Part shown: piece after piece, positions 16,806 through 24,426 of the stretch
Numbering within the stretch: position 1 is the first letter of the stretch
Layout: every line of letters begins with the position of its first letter
DNA from: Bradyrhizobium sp. 190
GTDB taxonomy: Bacteria > Pseudomonadota > Alphaproteobacteria > Rhizobiales > Xanthobacteraceae
Assembly (NCBI RefSeq): GCF_023073415.1
Contig: NZ_JADPJL010000041.1
Span: forward strand, 1-64,000
DNA: 64,000 nucleotides
Direction of reading: 5' to 3'
The notes under the pieces: generated by a model
Seen by the model: only the letters and a program-made list of their open reading frames with translations
Databases searched by the model: none
Told to the model about the DNA's origin: nothing
Position numbers and translations under genes: made by a program

Positions 16806-16958
16806 TCACTGAGCCATGCGCCAAAGTATCCGGCGCAGACGTCCAATGCCCGGTACCGTGATTAGCTTCAATCCGGCAGGGCTGCCTGCCATCGTCCAGA
16901 GATCAGCGGGAGCAGTCCGGCCATCCTTCTCGCCCCACAACACCAGGGACTTGCTCCA
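16806..16958 (-). pseudogene. C-terminal remnant of an alpha/beta hydrolase
   Basis: On the minus strand the translation SLVLWGEKDGRTAPADLW, then MAGSPAGLKLITVPGIG, matches the C-terminal part of alpha/beta hydrolases (the G-x-D acid loop and the strand before the catalytic His). The expected G-H-x-P after the last strand reads GRLRR, so the His is lost, and no N-terminal two thirds exist upstream. The remaining 417 bp between 16771 and 17187 hold only this relic and the FNR/FixK box at 17105. Confidence 0.45.
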
Positions 16959-17104
16959 AGTCGGTGGTCGGCGACGCGCCGGGAGGTTCAAGGCGTTCAG
17001 GCGCTGTATCTCTCGGTATCTTTTGGCCAAGCGATGCAATCTTCTCGTTGAGCCAAGTGATCTTGGAGCCAAGTGATCTTGGCCTTCGGTACCGCTTGCC
17101 CCTC

Positions 17105-17118
17105 TTGATGCAGATCAA
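17105..17118. promoter_or_regulatory. FNR/FixK box TTGAT-GCAG-ATCAA
   Basis: A perfect box 70-83 bp upstream of the CoA-transferase operon start at 17188. Confidence 0.85.
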
Positions 17119-17187
17119 AGGTTCACGCCGGGTCCGCTCCACTTTCGGTCACGCGCCTGCAAGCGCAAGCGAATTTCGGAGACTCCG

Positions 17188-17835
17188 ATGAAAGCCGTCT
17201 CTGTGGAAGAAGCGGTCGCCAGAATCCCCAACGGCGCAACCGTGATGGTCGGTGGGTTCATGGGGGTCGGAACGCCCGAGCGTCTGCTGGACGAACTGGT
17301 CAGGCAAAGGAAATCCGAGCTTTCCATCATCAGCAATGATGCCGCGGTCCCCGGCAAAGGTGTCGGTAAACTGTTCGACGCGGCGCTGGTCTCGACGCTG
17401 ACCACGAGCCACATCGGGCTCAATCCAAACGTACAAAAACAGATGATGGCCAACAAGGTCGCGGTCAACCTCGTGCCTCAGGGCACCCTCGTCGAGCGGA
17501 TTCGGGCCGGCGGCTGCGGCCTGGGAGGCGTGCTGACGCCGACGGGTGTCGGCACCATAGTCGGGGAAGGAAAACCAAAGATCGAGGTCGACGGCAAAAG
17601 CTTCCTGCTCGAGACGGCGCTTCGTTCGGATTTCGCGCTGATCCATGCATTTCTGGCGGATTACCTCGGCAACCTCGCCTACGCGCTGACCGCGCGCAAC
17701 TTCAATCCCGTCATGGCAATGGCGGCCGACACCGTCATCGTTACCGCGGAGAACATTGTCCCCGTCGGCGTCATTGCGCCCGACCATGTCGTAACGCCCG
17801 CGCCGCTCGTCGACTACCTCATCGCCAACGGGTGA
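17188..17835 (+). CDS. atoD: 3-oxoacid/acetate CoA-transferase subunit A
   Basis: A 215-residue alpha subunit of a family I CoA-transferase (AtoD/ScoA type). It has the glycine-rich GATVMVGGFMGVGTPE near residue 17, ISNDA, and the GPQGTL-like VPQGTLVERIRAGGCGLGGVLTPTGVGT typical of the A subunit. Family enzymes move CoA between acyl-CoA and a 3-oxoacid or acetate. Start ATG 17188 follows GGAGACTCCG. The B subunit starts 3 bp after its stop, and a MaoC hydratase follows. The FNR/FixK box upstream suggests induction when oxygen is low, perhaps for acetoacetate/PHB or short-chain acid turnover (inference). Confidence 0.88.
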   Translation: MKAVSVEEAVARIPNGATVMVGGFMGVGTPERLLDELVRQRKSELSIISNDAAVPGKGVGKLFDAALVSTLTTSHIGLNPNVQKQMMANKVAVNLVPQGTLVERIRAGGCGLGGVLTPTGVGTIVGEGKPKIEVDGKSFLLETALRSDFALIHAFLADYLGNLAYALTARNFNPVMAMAADTVIVTAENIVPVGVIAPDHVVTPAPLVDYLIANG

Positions 17836-17838
17836 CCC

Positions 17839-18489
17839 ATGGACGCTCAATCGCTCATCGCGCGACGGGTGGCACGCGAACTTCGCGCAGGTAACCTCGT
17901 CAATCTCGGCATAGGGATTCCGACGCTGGTCGCGAACTTCGTTCCGTCCGATCTCAAGGTATTTTTTCAGTCGGAGAACGGATTGATCGGCACGGGACCG
18001 ATGCCGGAGCAAGGCATGGCCCACCCCCTGCTCACCGATGCCGGCGGACGGCCGATCAGTGCCCTGCCCGGCGCATGCGTCTTCGACAGCGCGATGTCGT
18101 TCGGATTGATCCGCGGCGGTCACGTGGACATAACGGTCCTCGGCGGCCTTCAGGTCGACGCAGAAGGGCACCTCGCAAACTGGATGATCCCCGGCAAGAT
18201 GGTGCCGGGGATGGGCGGTGCGATGGACCTGGTGAGCGGAGCAAAGCGCGTCATTGTCGCCATGCAGCACGCCGCCAAAGGGAAATCTAAAATTGTCCAG
18301 AAATGTGCGCTGCCGCTGACCTCTTCCCGGCCGGTCGATCTCGTCGTCACCGACATGGCGGTGATCGGCTTTTCCGGCGGAAGGATAACGCTGCAGGAGA
18401 CCGCGCCGGGCGTCACCGTGGCCGAGGTCATGGCGGTGACGGAAGCGGATTTGTTCATTCCAGCCAGCGTTCCAGAGATGAAGATCTGA
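17839..18489 (+). CDS. atoA: 3-oxoacid/acetate CoA-transferase subunit B
   Basis: A 216-residue beta subunit with the catalytic S-E-N-G motif (FFQSENGLIG, Glu46), which forms the glutamyl-CoA intermediate. Other family signatures are NLGIGIPTLVANF near residue 22, GGHVDITVLGGLQVD and GAKRVIVAMQH. Full length for the family (about 210-220). The ATG lies 3 bp after the A-subunit stop, so the two are translationally linked and form the heteromeric enzyme. The gene symbol names the family; the acid specificity is not proven. Confidence 0.88.
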   Translation: MDAQSLIARRVARELRAGNLVNLGIGIPTLVANFVPSDLKVFFQSENGLIGTGPMPEQGMAHPLLTDAGGRPISALPGACVFDSAMSFGLIRGGHVDITVLGGLQVDAEGHLANWMIPGKMVPGMGGAMDLVSGAKRVIVAMQHAAKGKSKIVQKCALPLTSSRPVDLVVTDMAVIGFSGGRITLQETAPGVTVAEVMAVTEADLFIPASVPEMKI

Positions 18490-18519
18490 CCCCGCAGCGT
18501 GCTCGAGTAAGGACCTGAC

Positions 18520-18978
18520 ATGCGCATCTTCAGCGATTTCAGTGAGTTCAAGGCGGCGGTCGGCAGCGAACTCGGAACCAGCGAATGGATTGAAGTCACC
18601 CAGGAACGCATCAACCTCTTTGCGCAGGCGACCTGCGACGATCAATGGATCCATGTCGACCAGGAGCGGGCGAAGAAAGAACTTCCCGGTGGTATCACCA
18701 TTGCCCACGGACTCCTGTCGCTCAGCCTGGCGCCGATGTTCATTCGTTCCGTGATGGGCTGCAAGGGCCTGCGCAACACCTTGAACTATGGCGCGGACCG
18801 GATACGTTACCTCTCGCCTGTCTCAGCCGGCTCACGAATCAGGGGCCACACCAGCATCGCGGAAGTGGAGGACGTCCCGCCCGATGGTCTGAGAGTCAAC
18901 TATCATATGGTGATCGAAATCGAAGGCGGTCAGCGTCCTGCGTGCGTCGCCGAACTGATCGCATTGCACTACCGCTGA
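18520..18978 (+). CDS. MaoC-family (R)-specific hydratase
   Basis: A 152-residue hot-dog fold hydratase of the MaoC/PhaJ type. The hydratase motif region reads INLFAQATCDDQWIHVDQERA (Asp and His of the active site), followed by GGITIAHGLLSLSLAP and NYGADRIRYLSPVSAGSRI. Such enzymes hydrate trans-2-enoyl-CoA to (R)-3-hydroxyacyl-CoA, linking beta-oxidation with polyhydroxyalkanoate synthesis. It lies 30 bp after the CoA-transferase B subunit in the same orientation and is probably under the same FNR/FixK box. Confidence 0.88.
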   Translation: MRIFSDFSEFKAAVGSELGTSEWIEVTQERINLFAQATCDDQWIHVDQERAKKELPGGITIAHGLLSLSLAPMFIRSVMGCKGLRNTLNYGADRIRYLSPVSAGSRIRGHTSIAEVEDVPPDGLRVNYHMVIEIEGGQRPACVAELIALHYR

Positions 18979-19023
18979 TCGTGTTGCTGGAGACGCGGCT
19001 AGCAGATCCGTCGGAAGCATCGG

Positions 19024-19314
19024 ATGAAGAAGCACAGCTGGTATGTGACCTTCGAAATTCCATGGAGAGGTACAGCTGTCCGAAGCCGGCGCTCTCGGTC
19101 GACGCAAACGTTTGAAACCGAAATCGAAGCCAAGAACTTTGCACGCGCCAAGTTCGAGGAAGGATTAGTCGTGACCGCTGGCACAATCATTCCTCACTTG
19201 CCAAGGCGCGCGATCGCATCGGGAAGCATTACGTCATGGCTTGACGAAGGACGGGAACAAGACAGCGGCGACGCGGCGGAAAGTACCGACCCGCGGTCAA
19301 GGAAGATCGAATAA
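19024..19314 (+). CDS. small conserved hypothetical protein
   Basis: A 96-residue basic, soluble protein: YVTFEIPWRGTAVRSRRS, then QTFETEIEAKNFARAKFEEGL and IPHLPRRAI, ending in an acidic tail. I recall similar short proteins with the FET-EAKEFARAKFDEGL pattern in Bradyrhizobium, with no known function. GGAAG occurs shortly before the ATG. It is 45 bp after the MaoC gene on the same strand. Read-through from that operon is possible. Confidence 0.6.
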   Translation: MKKHSWYVTFEIPWRGTAVRSRRSRSTQTFETEIEAKNFARAKFEEGLVVTAGTIIPHLPRRAIASGSITSWLDEGREQDSGDAAESTDPRSRKIE

Positions 19315-19543
19315 TCCGCAGCGTTCAAAGGGGGACCACAACCCTACGAAGCACGCTTCCGCCATGTGCACGATAATCAACAGAACGATAATGAGCGCTC
19401 GCCAATTGCTCTTGAATGTTGCCATTTTGGCACGGGCCTTTCGCCTAAAGTACGTAGGCTTCAGTTGCAAGTTGGAATCAATGCAATGCCCGCAACACCC
19501 GTTGGCGGGGACAATTTAAAGCCAACGGAAATGGAGAGATAAA

Positions 19544-20314
19544 ATGAAGAGTTTTCTGCTGGCTACCGTTGGTCTTGTAGCATTGGTCGGCATCGCCGGC
19601 CCGGCATCCGCTGCAGATATGGCGGTCAAGGCACGGCCACCCGCACCGGTCCTGGCTCCGATTTACGACTGGACCGGTTTCTACATCGGCGCCAACGGCG
19701 GCTGGGGTCAGAGCCGCAATTGTTGGGATTTCGTTAACGACGGTGTGTTCGTGTTGGGCACCTTCGCTGAGGGCTGCAACTCGCGGTCCGGAGGCGTCGC
19801 CGGCGGCCAGATCGGTTATCGCTGGCAAGCCAATCAGTGGGTGTTTGGCGTGGAAGCCCAGGGCGATTGGGCAGATCTCAGCCACACGCGCGTCAGCCTG
19901 CTCGATCCTACGCTCTCGCTTCGCACCAAAACCGATGGCATCGGCCTCTTTACCGGCCAGATCGGTTACGCCTGGAATGCAGCGCTGCTGTACATAAAGG
20001 GCGGCGCGGCGGTGACCAGCAACCGCTTTAGCATCCTCGACAACCTTAACTTCGGCGCTGAACTGGCTTCGGCAAGCTCGACCCGCTGGGGCGGCGTCGT
20101 GGGTGTCGGATTTGAGTACGGCTTTGCACCGAACTGGTCGGTCGGTCTTGAATACGACCACCTGTTCATGGGCGATGCCAATAATACGTTCACGATTGTC
20201 GCGCCTTTTGCCGCAGTGCTCAACAACCGGGTCAGCCAGGACGTGGATATGGTCACCTTGCGCCTCAACTACCGCTTCGGCGGTTACGGGGCGCCTGTCG
20301 CAGCTCGCTACTGA
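19544..20314 (+). CDS. outer membrane beta-barrel protein (Omp25/31-like)
   Basis: A 256-residue outer-membrane protein. A signal peptide ends at ASAAD; the mature start DMAVKARPPAPVLAPIYDWTGFYIGANGGWG is characteristic of the Omp25/Omp31/RopB-like 8-stranded porin family of rhizobia, and the protein ends in an alternating strand with a C-terminal aromatic-rich RLNYRFGGYG. GGAGAGATAAA precedes the ATG. A strong terminator follows at 20346. There is one Cys pair (NCWDF, GCN) in the first external loop. It is probably a monocistronic structural protein. Confidence 0.9.
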   Translation: MKSFLLATVGLVALVGIAGPASAADMAVKARPPAPVLAPIYDWTGFYIGANGGWGQSRNCWDFVNDGVFVLGTFAEGCNSRSGGVAGGQIGYRWQANQWVFGVEAQGDWADLSHTRVSLLDPTLSLRTKTDGIGLFTGQIGYAWNAALLYIKGGAAVTSNRFSILDNLNFGAELASASSTRWGGVVGVGFEYGFAPNWSVGLEYDHLFMGDANNTFTIVAPFAAVLNNRVSQDVDMVTLRLNYRFGGYGAPVAARY

Positions 20315-20345
20315 TCAACCGTTTGTCTCCAGCAAGCAAAGCCTT

Positions 20346-20373
20346 AGCCCCGGCACAATGCCGGGGCTTTTTT
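20346..20373 (+). terminator. rho-independent terminator of the porin gene
   Basis: AGCCCCGGC / GCCGGGGCT stem with a 5-base loop followed by six T residues, 32 bp after the porin stop codon. The best intrinsic terminator in the window. Confidence 0.92.
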
Positions 20374-20437
20374 CGTTAGTGCGAATGCTGGGTGCTGGCA
20401 CTACTTGGCGAAAACCATAAAGGGCCGTCAGCGGCGC

Positions 20438-20451
20438 TTGACCTAAATCAA
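20438..20451. promoter_or_regulatory. FNR/FixK-like box TTGAC-CTAA-ATCAA
   Basis: One mismatch to TTGAT-N4-ATCAA, 86-99 bp upstream of the small GTG-initiated gene at 20537. Confidence 0.6.
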
Positions 20452-20536
20452 CGCGCGGGGACGCATCAAAGAGCGTCGTGACCAACATAACCCATGCGAG
20501 TCATCGGCAGGTCATTGCTCCGGTGAGGAGGATGTT

Positions 20537-20710
20537 GTGCCCCACGTTCTAATCATCGTTAGCTGGCTTGGCGTTGCCAACGGCGCCGTGATTTCGACCC
20601 AGGAATTTACCAGCGCAGAGCGGTGCGACGCGGCTCGGCAGGCACTGATTGAGTACGCCAAGGCCCGGAGCTCTGACGAGACGTTAAGACCGCTCTGCAT
20701 TCCAAAGTGA
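20537..20710 (+). CDS. 57-residue protein, GTG start, FixK-linked
   Basis: A short gene beginning with GTG at 20537 after GAGGAGG (5-base spacing) and ending in TGA at 20710. The product has a short hydrophobic N-terminus (PHVLIIVSWLGVANGAVIS) that could be a signal peptide or anchor, then a hydrophilic part with two cysteines (ERCDAARQAL and PLCIPK). The out-of-frame ATG five bases upstream stops after six codons. An FNR/FixK-like box lies upstream. I recall similar tiny proteins in Bradyrhizobium; no function is known. Confidence 0.55.
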   Translation: MPHVLIIVSWLGVANGAVISTQEFTSAERCDAARQALIEYAKARSSDETLRPLCIPK

Positions 20711-20790
20711 AAAAGGGGCGGTTGCCGATGTACAATCGGTTGCCCGATGGCAGCGATGCACAACACAGTTTGATCAGTGCTGCTTACCAA

Positions 20791-20804
20791 TTGATTTGCA
20801 TCAC
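20791..20804. promoter_or_regulatory. weak FNR/FixK-like box TTGAT-TTGC-ATCAC
   Basis: One mismatch at the last base of the consensus; lies 73-86 bp upstream of the small gene at 20877, the same distance as in the stronger cases. Confidence 0.4.
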
Positions 20805-20876
20805 CGGATTTGGATCGTCGTGGGGTTGGTTGACGGCAAGACTCTCAAATGGGAGTGCTCGCCGGAGGACATCATC

Positions 20877-21059
20877 ATGCCGATGTGTCAGTCGCCTCGG
20901 ATCTCTGATCCTCTGCTTCAAGCAGGCGGGCCGCCCGCCAACGACAATTACCTGCCCGCAAGAATAGGTACCAGGTCTTCGCGCAAGACAAATAGCACCG
21001 TCAAGGCCGGCTGGCAGGCAATTCTCATCCTCTGCGCCGCCACACTGTTGTTACTTTGA
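20877..21059 (+). CDS. 60-residue tail-anchored protein, function unknown
   Basis: ATG at 20877 with GGAGG eight bases upstream. The product is polar for 40 residues (CQSPRISDPLLQAGGPPANDNYLPARIG) and ends in a hydrophobic helix (WQAILILCAATLLLL) reaching the C-terminus, so it may be a tail-anchored membrane protein. No family recognised. A weak FNR/FixK-like box is upstream. Modest support only. Confidence 0.4.
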   Translation: MPMCQSPRISDPLLQAGGPPANDNYLPARIGTRSSRKTNSTVKAGWQAILILCAATLLLL

Positions 21060-21277
21060 ATGATTGATTTGCCTTGCGTCCGCACGTCGTGCATTTGGCC
21101 CGAAACTGACGACATGCCCCGACGAGGCTAGCGGCGCTTCTACGGCGAGCGTCCGCGGGGAATTTTGAAATGGTCGAAGAATCCGCGGACAAGAAGGCTA
21201 AGACGGTCCGATTTCGGATCGAAAGTAGCTTGCTTCCGGAGTTTACCCACTCACGACGAGCAAGACTGCCGATGCCA

Positions 21278-21712
21278 TCACCAGATGTTGCCAAACCAGC
21301 CAAACTGCGGCTGCCGCGCTACGAGGAACGAACGGGGCGACACGTGCCGCTTCACGACTTTGCGTTGTCGCTGCGGTTTCAGGTCTCGCCCTCCTGAGGT
21401 GGTTGGTTCCAGCCGCTTCACATCGGATGGTTGCATCAACGCAAATGCTTGGCGTTCCTTATCCCTTGGGGTGGCCGTTGCAGGATTGGCGACACGGTCT
21501 TCCGTGATCGCGGTCGGCGCGGGAACGATGGTTGGGAGGGTGGTATCGAACACGATACGCTCCGGCCATTTGCGATCAGAATGAATGCGGATAACGGGCG
21601 AATTGACGTGCGCACTCTCCATGACCGGCAGTCTGGTCAGGCATGCGTCCAGAATGAACACCAGAGTGAACAATACTCCACCGACATAAAGGAAATATCG
21701 CGCCAGCGGCAT
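21278..21712 (-). CDS. membrane-anchored protein, function unknown
   Basis: A 144-residue protein starting at ATG 21712. An N-terminal membrane helix (YFLYVGGVLFTLVFILDACL) is followed by a hydrophilic, probably periplasmic part (SPVIRIHSDRKWPERIVFDTTLPTIVP) and a basic C-terminal half (LKPQRQRKVVKRH). The RIHSDRKWPERIVFDT segment is conserved in Bradyrhizobium proteins as I remember them; role unknown. A perfect FNR/FixK box lies 129-142 bp upstream. Confidence 0.65.
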   Translation of the reverse strand: MPLARYFLYVGGVLFTLVFILDACLTRLPVMESAHVNSPVIRIHSDRKWPERIVFDTTLPTIVPAPTAITEDRVANPATATPRDKERQAFALMQPSDVKRLEPTTSGGRDLKPQRQRKVVKRHVSPRSFLVARQPQFGWFGNIW

Positions 21713-21840
21713 GCGCTGTACTCCAGCGATTCCGCACCCGCTTCGAGATCGAGCTGGGTCAGAGGCTCCGGATCGATGCAGCCCTCTCAAGGTCAATCCA
21801 GAGTGCCGCTGGAAGACTGACGGCCTCCCCCTCGGCCGGC

Positions 21841-21854
21841 TTGATACAGATCAA
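21841..21854. promoter_or_regulatory. FNR/FixK box TTGAT-ACAG-ATCAA
   Basis: A perfect box between two minus-strand genes, upstream of the membrane-anchored protein at 21278-21712. Confidence 0.8.
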
Positions 21855-21879
21855 GAGCGCGAGCGGTGTGCGTAAAATG

Positions 21880-22335
21880 CTACTTGTGCCATCCCCGCTT
21901 CTCGTGAGCTCCCTCTTCGCCGCTCGCCAGCAATGTCGTCCGCAACACCTCAAAGATCACCGCCGTCGACCAGCCGAACAACAGAACGCCATTCATCGCG
22001 GTCATCGGCCCTAGCAGAGACCAACGCTTGACCGGCGTCACGTCGCCATAGCCGAGCGTCGTGTAGTTTACAAAGGCGAAGTACACGAGATCGGCGCCTT
22101 CCGGCGCAACATCGACTGCCGCGTAAATCAATGACCAGACCAGCACCTCGGCGAGATGCGCGATCATCAGGACCGTCACGGTGGCGATCATGATCGCGAT
22201 CAATCGAAGCGTCTGATATGCCGTCGCCAACTCATCCGCGCGGCGCGCCACCCTTATGACGGCCACCATCACCAGAGCATGGATCGCGATGTTGCAACCG
22301 CTTGCGGCCGCGCCAACGAGAAACTGACGCAACAT
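21880..22335 (-). CDS. two-TM potassium-channel-like protein (Ion_trans_2)
   Basis: A 151-residue membrane protein with the K+ selectivity filter T-T-L-G-Y-G-D in FVNYTTLGYGDVTP, placed between helix pairs as in the pore domain of two-TM K+ channels. An extra N-terminal hydrophobic segment (IAIHALVMVAVIRVA) and a second helix (IAIMIATVTVLMIAHLAEVLVW) come first, then the pore and a last helix (GPMTAMNGVLLFGWSTAVIF). There is no RCK domain. Start ATG 22335 after CGGAGGCG. Probably an inner-membrane ion channel; the ion is inferred from the filter. Confidence 0.82.
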   Translation of the reverse strand: MLRQFLVGAAASGCNIAIHALVMVAVIRVARRADELATAYQTLRLIAIMIATVTVLMIAHLAEVLVWSLIYAAVDVAPEGADLVYFAFVNYTTLGYGDVTPVKRWSLLGPMTAMNGVLLFGWSTAVIFEVLRTTLLASGEEGAHEKRGWHK

Positions 22336-22415
22336 CGACACGCCTCCGGAGATCGACCGCGCTGCCGGGATCGGCAATCACGACGCCGGGATGTGATTGC
22401 GCCATGACTCTATGC

Positions 22416-23207
22416 TCAATCGATGATGTGGTATCCGCCGTCGATATACATGACGCCGCCCGTGATCAGCTTCGCGCCGTCGAGCGCCAGGAACGCCGTC
22501 GCGGCACCGACGTCGTCGATGCTGACGAGACTCCGCGTCGGCGCGGTGGTTTGTGCCTTGTCCATCAACTCGTCGAACTCGGGAATTCCCGAAGCTGCAC
22601 GCGTCGCCAGCGGCCCCGGCGAAATCGCGTGCACCCGGATCCCCTTGGGACCGAGCTCAGCTGCGATATAGCGGACGGCGGCTTCGAGGCCCGCCTTCGC
22701 AACGCCCATGATGTTGTAGTTTTTGACGACCATCTGGCTGCCGTAATAGGTCATGGTGAACAGCGTTCCGCCGTTTTTCATCAACGGCTCCGCCAGATGC
22801 GCCATCCGCATGAACGACCAGCAGGAAACGTCCATCGTCTTGAGGAAGCCGTCGCGCCCGACATCGACCACGCGCCCATGAAGCGCTTCCTTCGGAGAGA
22901 AGGCAATCGAGTGAAGCAGAAAATCGAGCTGTCCCCACTCCTTGGCGATCCGTTCAAACACCTGTTCGGTCTGCCCTTCGGTATTCACATCGAGCGGCAT
23001 GAAGATCGAGGCCTCGAGCGCCTTCGCCAGCGGCTCGACGTGCTTCCTGGCGCGTTCGTTCAGATAGGTGACGGCGAGCTCCGCGCCCAAGGCCCGAAAT
23101 GCCTTGGCGCATCCCCATGCGATCGACTGATCGTTGGCGATACCCACGATCAGCCCCTTCCGGCCCTTCAGCGCAACCTTGGTTTCTGGAAATACGGGAA
23201 TTGTCAT
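22416..23207 (-). CDS. fabI: enoyl-[acyl-carrier-protein] reductase (NADH) FabI
   Basis: A 263-residue short-chain dehydrogenase of the FabI class. The nucleotide-binding region reads GLIVGIANDQSIAWG; the active site is Y154 (TYYGSQ), Y164 and K171 in NYNIMGVAKAG, matching the Y-x6-K spacing of FabI, and the substrate loop is SGIPEFDELMDKAQ. It reduces enoyl-ACP in fatty acid synthesis. Its ATG overlaps the stop of ackA (ATGA type), so it is translated with pta-ackA. A FabI paralogue in a low-oxygen operon is probably not the main housekeeping copy (inference). Confidence 0.9.
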   Translation of the reverse strand: MTIPVFPETKVALKGRKGLIVGIANDQSIAWGCAKAFRALGAELAVTYLNERARKHVEPLAKALEASIFMPLDVNTEGQTEQVFERIAKEWGQLDFLLHSIAFSPKEALHGRVVDVGRDGFLKTMDVSCWSFMRMAHLAEPLMKNGGTLFTMTYYGSQMVVKNYNIMGVAKAGLEAAVRYIAAELGPKGIRVHAISPGPLATRAASGIPEFDELMDKAQTTAPTRSLVSIDDVGAATAFLALDGAKLITGGVMYIDGGYHIID

Positions 23208-24421
23208 GACGCTCTCTCCCGTTTCAGGCTGGAGGATGAGTGCCTGTTCCACAGCAGCGACAATGTGTGCTGTGCGATCATGAGTTCTTCATCGGTCGGC
23301 ACGACGTAGACCGGAATTCGGCTGTCCGCGCGCGATATCCGAAGGCTGTGGCGAGCGTTCTCGGCCAGGTCGAGAGACACCCCGAGCCATTCGAGCCGCT
23401 CCGCGATCCGTGCCCGAATGCCGACGGAATTTTCACCGATCCCGGCGGTGAAGACCAAACCATCGAGGCCTTGCAGGGCCGCTGCCAGCATTCCGGCCTG
23501 CAGCGAAACCCTGTGGACGAAATAGTCGACGGCAAACGCCGCGTGGGGATCGCTGCTGTTCTGGAGCTCCCGCATGTCGTTGCTGACGCCGGAAAGTCCC
23601 TTCAGCCCGCAATCGCGATAGAGAAAATCCTGCACCTTGGCGGGCGACATGCCCTTTTCGGTCATCAGGTAAAGGATAACGCCGGGATCGATCTGGCCGG
23701 TGCGCGTTCCCATCGGAAGTCCATCGAGCGCGGTGAAGCCCATTGTGCTCTCCACGCTGCGTCCGCCGTGTATGGCGCACATGGACGCGCCGCTTCCGAG
23801 ATGCGCCACGATCACCCGGCCCCTCGCGATTTCAGGTGCGACGTCCGGCAGGGTCTTTGCGATGTACTCATAGGAAAGACCATGAAATCCGTAACGGCGG
23901 ACTCCCTCCTCGTGCAGCCGGCGCGGTATGGCGTAGTGGTCCGCGACCTCGTCGTGGTCACGGTGAAAGGCCGTATCGAAGCAGGCGACCTGCGGCAGAG
24001 CGGGAAACTTGGCGAGCAGGGTTCGGATCGGCGCCAGGTTGTGGGGCTGATGCAACGGCGCAAGTGCTGTCAACCGCTCAAGACGCGCGATCACGCCGTG
24101 GTCGATCAGCACAGGGCGGTCGTAGTCGGGACCGCCATGGACGACGCGGTGGCCGACGGCGAGCGGGTTCAATTGATGTTCGTCCCGTAGCCAGGCGCTG
24201 GCGAGCATCAAAGCGGTCGGAACGTCTGATACAGCCTCGATCGGATAGCATCGATCCGCCAACGCCTCCCCTGCCGCCCCGCTAGCGCGTAGCCGTGGAC
24301 GGCTGCCGATCCCGTCCATCAGCCCCTTGATCTGCCGGCGCAGCCCACCGTTACCATCCACGGCAAACACCTGGAACTTGACGCTTGAGGAGCCTCCATT
24401 GACGACAAGGATGATATCCAT
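23204..24421 (-). CDS. ackA: acetate kinase
   Basis: A 405-residue acetokinase: start DIILVVNGGSSSVKFQVF (first ATP/phosphate loop), GHRVVHGG, the signature CFDTAFHRDHDEVADHYAIP, GFHGLSYEYI, HLGSGASMCAI and FTAGIGENSVGIRARI. Full length for the family. It makes ATP from acetyl phosphate, or the reverse. The ATG at 24421 lies five bases past the stop of the phosphotransacetylase gene, so the two act as an acyl-CoA to acyl phosphate to ATP module. Order in the operon: DUF3141, pta, ackA, fabI. Confidence 0.92.
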   Translation of the reverse strand: MDIILVVNGGSSSVKFQVFAVDGNGGLRRQIKGLMDGIGSRPRLRASGAAGEALADRCYPIEAVSDVPTALMLASAWLRDEHQLNPLAVGHRVVHGGPDYDRPVLIDHGVIARLERLTALAPLHQPHNLAPIRTLLAKFPALPQVACFDTAFHRDHDEVADHYAIPRRLHEEGVRRYGFHGLSYEYIAKTLPDVAPEIARGRVIVAHLGSGASMCAIHGGRSVESTMGFTALDGLPMGTRTGQIDPGVILYLMTEKGMSPAKVQDFLYRDCGLKGLSGVSNDMRELQNSSDPHAAFAVDYFVHRVSLQAGMLAAALQGLDGLVFTAGIGENSVGIRARIAERLEWLGVSLDLAENARHSLRISRADSRIPVYVVPTDEELMIAQHTLSLLWNRHSSSSLKRERAS

Positions 24422-24426
24422 GGCCG

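Noticed and set aside
17149..18708. 519-codon open frame on the - strand
   Set aside because: Antisense shadow of atoD, atoA and the MaoC gene; high-GC codon bias keeps this frame open. No domain-like sequence.
21170..21397. 75-codon frame on the + strand
   Set aside because: Overlaps antisense with the membrane-anchored protein gene at 21278-21712, which has the FNR/FixK box and the better-looking protein.
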